Shown here piece by piece: positions 22,434 to 31,463 of a stretch of DNA of 64,000 bases. This stretch comes from Tausonia pullulans (Eukaryota > Basidiomycota > Tremellomycetes > Cystofilobasidiales > Mrakiaceae). The DNA lies in NCBI GenBank assembly GCA_951802195.1, contig OX637624.1, positions 930,001-994,000 on the forward strand, written 5' to 3'. Position numbers and translations under genes: made by a program. The stretch's first letter is position 1. Each line of letters starts with the position of its first letter. Under the pieces are notes generated by a model. That model worked only from the letters and a program-made list of their open reading frames with translations, ran no database searches and was not told where the DNA came from.

Positions 22434-23663
22434 TTAAACGCAGTGAAGCTCTCCGCCATCGTGAGTGTGGCACGACTTGCCAGCCGAAGCAGTCGGGGTT
22501 CCGGCAGCGATGGTGAAGCCAGCGGAAGCAGCGGAGTTGGCGGTAGTACTGGCGGAAGCCGCTGGAGCAGAGTGAGGGTCCTCCTTGGGAGGCTCGCCTG
22601 TGCATCCGACTCCGGGGGCTCCAACCTCATTGGCGTAGACGTCTAAGGCCGAGAGGGGTAGGCGTTAGCGCACGATGGTTAGAGAAGGAAGGCTAGGTCA
22701 CGCACGAGCCGCAAAATACTGGAGAGTGTGGGTGTTGTACGGAGCGTCCATCGGGGCAGTCGTGGCGAGCTCTAGGCACTCGGTGTAGGAGTCGGCGCTG
22801 TATGTACATAGAAGATTAGAGCAAGCAAGGCAGACAGGTTGATCAAGGGCAAGAAACTCACAAATGGGTGACTTTATTGTTGGAGATAGAAGGTACATGC
22901 CACAGGCGGTGGAGGAGGTCGGTAGCAAAGTAATAAGAGGGCGAGCTACCGGTGACGGTGTAGCCTGAAGGAATATAAGGGTCAGGCCTGAAGCAATTTG
23001 GCCATCAAGAGGGGTAAGGGACGTACCAAGAGCACACATCTGCTCAAGAGGCTTGCGGATCTCGTATGACAGAGGGCAAATGACAGTCTCCTCGGTGGCG
23101 TTGGTGCCACGCCAGTGACCGGCCCAGCCAACCTGGCCACAGCTCAATAGGGAAGACATCTTGTCAGAGCGAAAGAAGAATCGGTAAGAGATCAGGTCAC
23201 TACTTACTTTCCGTCAACATTGTCGCAGCGGAGAACGACGCCCTTCTTGTTGGATGAGAGGATGCCCTCGTACGCACCGATGACTGAGAGCCAGTCTCCC
23301 TTTCCGACTGGATGGATGGGTTAGCGACGGTTCTTTCTACCAATCTTCACTCTGCTCACAGTAGGTCTGGAAAAGGGGGTCCTGAGGGCCGTTGGCGACG
23401 AGGTAGTTCTTCGTTACTCCAGCGATCTCCTTAACTTCCTTGAGGGCCTTGGTGAGCTGACGAGTCTCGGTGACCTGAAGAAGGGGGAAGCGATCAGTAA
23501 AAAATAAGGAAAGAACCCCAACTGTACGCACGTTGCACGACTCGTGGATGGTGACATCGGCATGGTACTCGTTCATAGCTCGCTTGTTGAGACCGAACCA
23601 GGACGAGGCGGGCGCGGCGAGGGCCGAAGAGGCGAGGAGGAGGGAGGCGAGAGGAGCGATCAT
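22434..23663 (-). CDS. PRA1: Pra1/Asp f 2/Zps1-type secreted zinc-binding protein (zincophore)
   Basis: Seven exons keep frame: 23532-23663, 23360-23474, 23208-23307, 23027-23142, then three shorter ones starting at 22964 and below, about 300 residues in all. The signal peptide is MIAPLASLLLASSALA. HRXXH-family hallmarks follow in order: YHADVTIHESCN, GPQDPLFQTYFGKGDW, KKGVVLRCDNVDGNC, GQVGWAGHWRGTNATEETV, GYTVTGSS, ATDLLHRLWHVP (the HRxWH zinc motif), VTHFADSYTECLELA and VGAPGVGC. The C-terminus, GKSCHTHDGGELHCV, is almost the zinc-binding tail of Candida Pra1. There Pra1 is secreted, binds zinc and hands it to Zrt1 at the cell surface. The acceptor of exon 4 is placed after ATTGAG because it restores DGNC. 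It is transcribed in tandem after the BIM1-like gene, in one locus with a ZIP transporter. Confidence 0.93.
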
Positions 23664-24459
23664 GGTGAGTCGTAAGACGATGTGAGGAGAGGTAAGAGAG
23701 AGAGAGCAAGGTGATGGCTAAGAGGAGAGAATGACAGTAGGAGAATCTTATGAGGCTGTTGCTCGAGGAAGATCTCCGCTAGACGAGCACCTCAACCCCG
23801 CTGGGACCACCACAGTCCCGATTAACTCGTGTGCCAAGGCCGGACTGGCCCTCGTGAGAAGAAAGATGACATCCAGTGGTCGTTAAAGAGCTTCCATTGT
23901 CCTCTTCCCCCGTGTGAAAGCCGCAATACTCCCGCGCGGTCGAGAGGAAGATGCGAAAACAGCGTTAACGAGACCAGGCCAGTCGTGCCAAGCGCGTTGT
24001 AGTTGTGCGGGGGCAGCCAAACGGCGCGCTCGCACTACGTCTCGACTGGCCTGAACAGCGGCATCATTTTGGGTGGTACGTTCTACCGAGTGAGATGCAG
24101 GTGTGGTAGACTTTCCGGCCGAACGGGGAAATTTGAAAGAGAGCGCGCGTATCCGAGGATCGGATCTAGCTGATTGCTAAGGGCTACCCTCATGTGCGAA
24201 CAGCAGTCGATCCCTTTCGGAGCTCTACTCCTTCAAATTCTACGCCTACCCAGCCTCTGTGCGTGCAAAATTGACAGATTCTGACGTAGCTGTTGATTCG
24301 CAAGGCCTGATCTTTTAGATCTCGATGATCTTCGTGCAGAGGGAGGAGTAGAACCGCGAGTCAAGTCGCTTGTCAAATGGCGCATGAAAGATAGACCATG
24401 GAATCTAGGAAGCAGTGCAAGTACAGGACCAAATGGGCCAAACAAATTGCGTGCTATTT
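23664..24459. other. Intergenic upstream of the zincophore gene
   Basis: This is the presumed PRA1 promoter. I found no ACCTTNAAGGT-type zinc response element by eye. It does hold three copies of GACTGGCC within 211 bp (listed separately). Confidence 0.5.
23843..24053. promoter_or_regulatory. Three copies of GACTGGCC upstream of the zincophore
   Basis: GACTGGCC lies at 23843-23850 (+), its complement GGCCAGTC at 23977-23984, and GACTGGCC again at 24044-24051. The last two extend to the 10-mer GACTGGCCTG/CAGGCCAGTC. They lie 180 to 390 bp before the PRA1 start codon. A regulator site is inferred only from the clustering. Confidence 0.3.
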
Positions 24460-25724
24460 CTACAGAGCAAGGGCAACAACACCAGCGACAACAGCGAGGG
24501 AAATGCTACCAATCTTCTTGGCCGCACTCGAGGAAGGAACAACGCTTGCCGAGGGCCCGGCAACAGAGACAGATGAGGCATGGGTGGAAGCAGCGGAAGA
24601 GGGTCTGGCCGAAGCCGTAACAACGGCGGCAGAAGAGGCGAGGACAGAGGAGGAGCCGCTGGCAGTTCCAAGGGCACACTGAGCTTTAGCAGCAGCAATT
24701 CGATCGACGGAGCAGTCCGAAGAGCAGTGCTCTGTGGTGAGAAGTTCACACATCAGGGCAGGTCATTTTTGAGGAAGTCAAATGAGACACATACCGGAAG
24801 AATCGTGGCAGTGGCAGTCGCACGTGTCAAGGGCAAGAATGGTGCTGTTGGAACAGTAATACTGGAGAGATGATTATCAGCTGAGAAGCAAGTCCCGAGC
24901 AAGCGATTGAGGATTCACGTCATAAACGCTGACGACTGATCCCGAAGCCGGGTTCAGGACCTGCTGGCCATCCGAGGAGACGACAGGCGTCTGGTTAACA
25001 TCGAGTGTAGGGATGACGACAACGTCTGCGAAGGAGTGATATGGAGTCAGCAACAAAGCGCTCGATCAACTAACCGAATGGACTCACCGGCACACGATGA
25101 GACGTTCTTCCCCTCGCCCGAAGCCTGGACGTAAAAAGTGGCTCGGGTCCCAGCTACTCGTAGAGACGGCCATCAGACAGATACTCAAAAGCAAACAAAC
25201 AGGTCGCAGGACGCACAGACGAGGTTGGCGAGCCCCGGGATCGTGACATTGACGCAGAAATTGCCCGAGGACGGAAAAGTGGCGCTGCTAACGAGGGTGT
25301 CAGAGAAGGTCGAGGTGCCTTGAACGTTCACTGGGTCCGAGGTGCTGTTGGAGGTCGCCCACATGACGGTGATCTGCTGGCCCTCATCTCCACTGAGGGA
25401 GATGAAAGAGTTGAGTGCACCGAAGGCAGGGGCCGAGCCGCGGGTTCCTCCGCCGCAGACAGCCCCGGTCTCCTGAGTCGTCTCTTCAATCTCCCATTCG
25501 CCCTGTTTCGACAAGCAAAAAGATTTCAGAAATGTGCATGAGGTAACTGCGTAGAAGACAGTCGCACAAGAGGGTACTGCGAGGAAAAAAGGGCTCGTCG
25601 GTCAGGTTGTGCTTTCATTCACGTGAGGTTGATCGATATTAGTCAAACGCACGTTGATCTGGACGTGAGCAGAAACGAGGGTGGCAAGGGCCAAAATGGC
25701 AAGGGAAGTGCGACCGGAGGACAT
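24460..25724 (-). CDS. GPI-anchored BIM1/X325-like (LPMO-like) metal-binding protein with Cys/His tail
   Basis: Six or seven exons give about 270 residues. The signal peptide MSSGRTSLAILALATLVSA ends before His, so the mature protein starts HVQINYPL, as in His-brace proteins of the X325/BIM1 family. The family core is GAVCGGGTRGSAPAFG, NSFISLSGDEGQQITVMW, FPSSGNFCVNVTIPG and RATFYVQASGEGKNVSSCAD. After it comes a Cys/His-rich module, LDTCDCHCHDSSEHCSSDC, then a Ser/Ala linker and a hydrophobic tail (KKIGSISLAVVAGVVALAL) typical of a GPI signal. Cryptococcus Bim1 helps import copper with Ctr1. Here the neighbours are a zincophore and a ZIP transporter, and no His follows His1 in the core until the tail module, so the usual second brace His appears absent. 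Metal preference is therefore open. Exon 2 is tiny (TAC CCT CTT). It is divergent from the ZIP gene, with 496 bp between start codons. Confidence 0.78.
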
Positions 25725-26220
25725 ATTTGTCTTGAAAGAAGAAGAAAAAGGGCGTGAAGAAGTTGTAAGGAGGAGGAGGGTGGATGTGGTTCGAAGGAAG
25801 CAAGGGAGACAACGGAGACAGGTGAAGTCCAGGAGCTCATACGACGGGTCGATTCCTATCGGCATGTGTATGGGATGCTTCCTGATGAGCAAAGGTCCGG
25901 TGAGGTCGTCTCTCCTCTCCTTTTAGGGTGCACCAGGCTACATTGGGCCTCCCCCACAGGAAGGAACATGCGGGCGGAGAGCTCACGCCAAGCCATTCAG
26001 CGAGACAGCAAAGGTACAACACCCACCTCCGCCTCCTGCTACTGTTCGCCAAGCATCGCCAGACGACCATGACTGCTCGTGAGGATCTTGCTTCTCAAAT
26101 GCTGGATTGGTACGACTGGCTGCAAGCCTCGCTTTCGTCGGCTCGGCTCAAAAATATGTGGCTGGGATTGGTAGTCCCTCGTCGAACTTCATCCTCAACG
26201 TGAACTCTCCTGTGCCGCCG
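25725..26220. promoter_or_regulatory. Shared divergent promoter of the BIM1-like and ZIP genes
   Basis: 496 bp separate two start codons that point away from each other, so the genes can share control. I recognise no canonical zinc- or copper-response element. Confidence 0.5.
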
Positions 26221-28354
26221 ATGTCTTCCTCGTCCTTTGTCTCGTTCGCCTCACTCCTCGCTGGTCTCCTTACCATGAGCGTCATGGGGCGCGCTCAGAC
26301 GAGCACAGTTCCCGGATTGCTCACCGAGGGTCCACAGGGCCAAGGCTCCTGCACTTCTACCGGCGTGCGTCTAGTCAAATCCAGCACCAGTCCCTAATTG
26401 CCTGACTGAACCCGACCGCCCGCCCTTCAGTCGAACGCTTTCCTCTGCTCTAACGGCGCGTACTGCACGTGGGAACCCGCAGCATCTTCATTTTCCTGGT
26501 CTGTCCTCTCTCGCTTTGAGTCGCAACTACTGAGACTGACAGAAACCCTCTCTAAGTCTCGGTGGCTCTGGCATGGTCATCGCACCTACTGGCCCTCCCG
26601 GCCTCACCTGTGTCTCTCACCTCGACCACTTTGACTGCACCAACGCCGCCGGCGACGAAAGCACCTGCGAGCTAATCCAGGACGTCTGGATGTGCGAGAC
26701 ATTTGCTGCCGGAGAGGGCGAGACTTCCGGCTCGTCGTCCGGGGCAGGTTCCTGTGTCGTCCATGGAGGTGCGCGCCGATCTCTGTTTTGTCGTTGCCGT
26801 CCCCACCTGATACGATCTCCTTCCTTTGCTGCCAAGGTCATACTCATGGAGACTGCTCAAACTCATGCAACAACCTTGACCTTGGAGAGTGGAATCTGAA
26901 CCTGCATATCGTCGCGCTCTTGTGAGATCCCTAGTTCAACTCGTTTGCATGGGCCTAAGCTCACCTGAACGAATCCCGCCATCTAGCGTCGTCCTCGTCT
27001 CGTCCTTCCTTGGCGTCATGCTCCCCCTGGTGGCTGCCAAGAGGATCAATTACGGGCCTGTCTACTGGGTCTTCTTCTTCTTCAAGCACTTGTGAGTCTC
27101 TCTCGTAATTCCATCTTTTCTGCATATCGATCGACTGAAACGTCTTTCCAGCGGAACGGGTATCATCCTTTCCACGGCTTTCATTCACCTTCTCTATCAC
27201 GCTTTCATCATGTTTGGCAACGCATGGTCTGTCCAACCCTTCCTGGATCTGTGAGAGGGATCTCGTGTTGACAGGTCCATGTTTAGCCTCGGAGAACTTG
27301 CCTTTGAACCGGCAGCCCCCTCTATCGCTCTTGGAGGGCTTATCACCGTCTTGTCAGTTCTGCCTGTTTGTTCTTCTGTCTATATAATTAAGACTGAAAT
27401 TGTTATCACATACTAGTCTCGCCGACTTTTTCTTTGCGCGCGTTATTCGCTCTCGATCTCCCGGCTGCTCCTTCACGCCTCACGCTGAATCGGCATCCCT
27501 CCCCGGATCGAGGTACGTCCCAATATATCAGGTTTTTTTTTCACTTTGACCTTAATCTAGACTGACTCCATTATGATCTAGTGAGGGCCACGATAATCAT
27601 AACGTCAAGATTGCGGCCCTCTCGCACGACCACGGAGCTCATGATGCCCACGAGACGGACTACGCTTCGCCTCAGGCTCACTTTGATGTCTCTCTTCTTG
27701 AAGCTGGGATTATTTTCCACTCTGTGAGCTTATATACCCTTCCTCTTGTCAGAACGTGAGGGCCCTGACACGAGCACTTAACACCAGATTATGATCGGAG
27801 TCTCCCTCGGCGCCTCGGGCGGCTCGCAGTGGCAACCGCTCTTCATCGCCATCGTCTTCCACCAGTCAGTTTTAATCCAGGCGCCTTCCCTCGGGGACAA
27901 ATTTAATATATATCTCTTTCAGGTTCTTCGAGGGTCTCGCGCTCGGCAGCCGAATCAGCCTCCTCATCTGGCCCTCGACCCAGTGGTGGCGTAAGTGGGC
28001 GATGGCTTCCTTCTTCGGCATCATCACCCCGATCGGCATAGGCATCGGCATGGGTGTCCACGCCTCGTACAACCCCAACTCCGGAGCGGCCCTCCTCTCC
28101 ATCGGCATCCTCGACTCAATTTCAGCCGGCATCCTCCTCTACTCGGGTATCGTCGAGCTCCTTGCGCACGACTTCCTCCACGGCGAGCTTGCCCACGCCA
28201 AACTCAGCAAGGTCGCTATCGCCATGACCGCCCTCTTCTGCGGCATGATTCTCATGTCTGTCCTCGGCGTTTGGTGAGTCAATATTTCTGCCTTCAAGAT
28301 CCTTAGCCTCTTCTCTTGCTGACGGTGGCTGTCCTTCATTCCAACAGGGCCTGA
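26221..28354 (+). CDS. ZRT1: ZIP-family zinc transporter (Zrt1 type) with Cys-rich ectodomain
   Basis: About 11 exons keep frame. Residues 1-25 (MSSSSFVSFASLLAGLLTMS...) form a signal peptide. An ectodomain of about 160 residues with 11 Cys follows (QGSCTSTG, FLCSNGAYCTWEP, GLTCVSHLDHFDC, STCELIQDVWMCE) and ends in SCVVHGGHTHGDCSNSC. The ZIP core then begins with LGEWNLNLHIVALFVVLVSS, then FKHFGTGIILSTAFIHLLYH (TM2-3), NACLGELAFEP and a His-rich loop (HDHGAHDAHE). TM4-5 carry the metal path, FHSIMIGVSLGA and FIAIVFHQFFEGLALGSRI (HxxxE). The end is YSGIVELLAHDFLH and a last helix. It imports zinc at the plasma membrane. Yeast Zrt1 lacks such a long Cys-rich N-terminus. Exons 26221-26364, 26431-26498, 26557-26768 and 26837-26921 were fitted by phase; the stop is TGA at 28352. 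Confidence 0.92.
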
Positions 28355-28635
28355 GCCTTTTCCTTTCTCAGCATTTCACACATCCATTGATTTCACCAAA
28401 ACGAGCCCCCAACCTGAAACGAACTCGAATGAAGCGCATACTTTCAAGCGGAGCTTTTTTTTTTCTTCCTGTAGGATATTATCGAAGGTCTGACTCTGCA
28501 CGACGGCGACAACTTGAGAGATAGCGTTAGAGCATCATACAACTCTGCGACACCGAGAATCATCGGCGGGCAACCAAGGCAAAAGTAAAGCAAGCAAAGG
28601 AAACTGCGACTATGAGAGCCAATGTGAACGAACAC

Positions 28636-30822
28636 TCAGGCCCACTTCTTCACGTCCTCCTCGTTCGGGCCCTCCGGGTCTGATGAGCCTGCGAGATTAC
28701 ACTGGTGGAAAATTCTGACTTGGTCCTCCTGGAAGACAAGGCAAGCGTCAGCTATTGAGAGCCTATCGATTCCAAGGTTCTGACCCGAGAACTGACCGTA
28801 AATGCTCCGACGACCGAGTGTAGAACCCCACGGTTGTGAAAGAGGACCAAGTCGCCCTCGTCCCAATCGTGTGGGTACACGAGCTCCGGCCTGATCGCCG
28901 GCCGCTGCAGCCCATAGACGATTTTGCGAACCTCTCCCAGGTCGGTAATGGTCGCTCCATCGGGGTACAGAGCGCCCTCTTTAGAAGAGCCCTCGGGGAG
29001 CGGAGCAATGATAAGGGAGGAGATGGCCGAGGGGTGGATCTGGAGGTGGAGGCCGCCCGTGCCAGTGTTCTTCCAGAGGGCTGGGAACGTCTTGACTTTG
29101 TCCTCAGTCCAGGGAGGGAGCTGGTCAAGCGGGAGCTCGAGACCCTCCGTCTCAAGTCCGAGGCCGGTCGGGAGGGCGCGCGCTTTGGACATCCAGCTGA
29201 GTAACAGGAGGCGAAGGAAGAGGATCAGCGACTGGCTAGCGCGTCCGAGTGTCGGTTTACTCACACGTAAGGATGCGGAGCCTGGAGAATGCGTTTCGGG
29301 GCCGTTCGTTCGGTCAGCGTACGGAACAAGACGTTACTGGTGGACTGTCTGGATCACTCACGTAGCGGACCTTCATGCGCACAGCCAGGCTCTTCTCTGC
29401 CGGTGAGAGGATATCAAACATCGTCGCTCCGCTAATGACTGGGAGTAATTCAAGTGAGGGAAGCCGTCGTCAGCGGTGAACTCTTGAGTCTTTCCCGGGA
29501 CCTGAGGCTCACAAGCAGTCGTTCCAAGGGGGACAGCAAGCTCTTCGCCGGTTCCGTCGTCGTCTAAGGAAGATCGGCTCAGGTCAATGATAGAAGACAG
29601 ACAGATTGAAGAAGATAAGCCACTCACAGCGAAGCGTCTGTGCGTCGCCCTTCGGGACGCCGAGCGCGTAGAGCGTCGTAACCTTTGGTGGGCTCAGGTC
29701 GTACAGTGCCGCGTCAATGTGCCACCGGTAGAAACGGCTGAAGGCGACAACATCAATAATGGGCGTCCAGTCTGGCTGGCTAGCCATTGTCGCACTCACG
29801 TGATGCCTTTCTTTTCGTCCTCCTCCGAAACGGGCTCTTTGTGGAACGTCTTGTGGTGCGGGTGCTTGAGTTTGGCATCTTTCACACCTTCGTGCTCGGC
29901 GACAAAACCGTTGCCGATAAGCTATATCGGCGTCATGCATGGGTCAGTCCTGAGCTATCCAGGACAATTCAGCCCGGCTCACCTGGACTTGGGGAACTCG
30001 GGGGATCGTCTTGAGATCCGGGTGGAGGATCGACTTCTTCTCGCTCCCGGTCTTGTTGTTTCCATGGCCATAGGACTCGGATGTAGGGTCGAAGGCCTGG
30101 TGAGCAGAGAGACAGTCAGTCTCAGGCCAGCAGCCAACAGTCTCAGAGAGGTCTCGAGATCGGCGGGAGCGGCGGCGGGTTCGTCGGGCCAGGCCGAAGC
30201 AAGCGAGGATCGACTACCCCCATCCCCGTGGTCTCCTCTCCTGTCCGGTGGCTCTGCGCCTTGACACACGAGCTACATCTAACGACTGGAAAGCTTGAAT
30301 ACGTGGCCTCGTCTGACATGTACCGCGTCCTAATCGCCTGGCGGCTCGCACAGCGACGCCTCCACCCAAGGCACTGGCTGACAAGCCATCCCAACCGACC
30401 CCGGCAGCCAAATCAAGGCGTTAAAGCGCAGAAGTATAATCTCACCTTGGTCAATTTGTACTGAGCCTCGGGAGAGACCTTTTGGTTCTTGAAGAGGAGG
30501 CACGAGTGCTGTTGTTGTGAGAGAAGATAGAGGTACCATCGGTCGGGATCAGCCGAAGTCCACCCGACTAACCACCTCACCATCGCGGCAAGCGCTCACC
30601 TTGTAGAGAAGGTCCTTGACCTAGGTAGATTCGCTCGCAGAGAGTCAGTGTCAAGTCCCAGCGAGAAGGTGGGGTGGGAGAGAGCTGACAACATACCTCC
30701 TCCAACTGGTCGTCCGAGATGTTCTCGAGGTCGATGCCCTGCACCTCTCGACCAAAGTTCTTGAAGTACTCCGGATTGGCGGAGGCAGGGAGTGGGAGAG
30801 GGACAATGGCGGCGGCGGTCAT
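28636..30822 (-). CDS. xanA: XanA-like 2-oxoglutarate-dependent (xanthine) dioxygenase
   Basis: About nine exons give some 380 residues of the TauD/TfdA fold. In order: PEYFKNFGREVQGIDLENIS, LYKHSCLLFKNQKVSPEAQY, SILHPDLKTIPRVPQVQLIG, FYRWHIDAALYDLSPPKVTT (metal HxD), PLGTTAFISGATMFDILSP, RYAPHPYVWMSKARALPTGL, KNTGTGGLHLQIHPSAI, LVLFHNRGVLHSVVGAF (distal His) and EDQVRIFHQCNLAGSS (Arg for 2-oxoglutarate). This pattern fits fungal XanA, which uses Fe(II) and 2-oxoglutarate to turn xanthine into uric acid and so replaces xanthine dehydrogenase in purine use. A taurine or sulfonate dioxygenase is the alternative, but the RWHIDAALYD and YAPHPYVWM segments favour XanA. The start (30820-30822) is the first ATG of the frame with no upstream homology. 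Confidence 0.77.
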
Positions 30823-31463
30823 GAGAGATGAGGGGTTCAAGCTTGGGGGGGGGGGGGAGATGGTGGTTGTGCTGAAGAAGTTGAGAAGTGAGTTCAAGCG
30901 ATGGAGCTGGCTCAAGAGGCGAGGGCGAGTGGAGACTGCGAGGGACCGGCAACGGTGCGACGTCTGGCCCACGGGCCTCAAAGATAAGGAGAGTCAAATG
31001 AGAGCGCGTTGTTTTCTCGGTCGGCCGAGATCCCGCCCGAAGAAGCAAGCTCATCTGTTAGTCGAGAGAAGGTTTCCTGGAAACGTTTCTCTGGTTTCAC
31101 GTGGCGACATAGGGAGATCAATCGAGGGCTCCTTGGTGAATGCGCAGCATTGCTCTCTCTGCCTTTCTCACAGCGAAACACTGCAGCCGGACGTGCGTAA
31201 TGTTAGATGAGATCTGAGGAGCGCATTTAGAGGTAACAAAGAACAGGAAACAAAGGAGAAGCGACAGGCGAGCAGAATGTGCGAGCATGAGGCAGGAGAG
31301 AAAGAACGAGAGATGAGGCGTGGAGGAACATACGTAAAGCTATGTAAAGGGGGATGTCAAGAACGGGAGACTGGGCTGGAAGAGTGGGTATTAGAAAGCA
31401 GGGCAGAGACAGAGAGTAAGAGAGTTGGGGGGACAAGGTGGTCGGGGTTTATTTTGAAAAGTT
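30823..31463. other. Intergenic between the XanA-like and flippase genes, with a G13 run
   Basis: This is the XanA-like 5' flank and the flippase 3' flank. A run of 13 G (30845-30857) lies 23 bp before the start codon, so as poly-C it would be in the leader. Nothing else seen. Confidence 0.55.

Noticed and set aside
23664-26220. Yeast-type zinc response element ACCTTNAAGGT in the zinc locus promoters
   Set aside because: No full or near match seen by eye on either strand.
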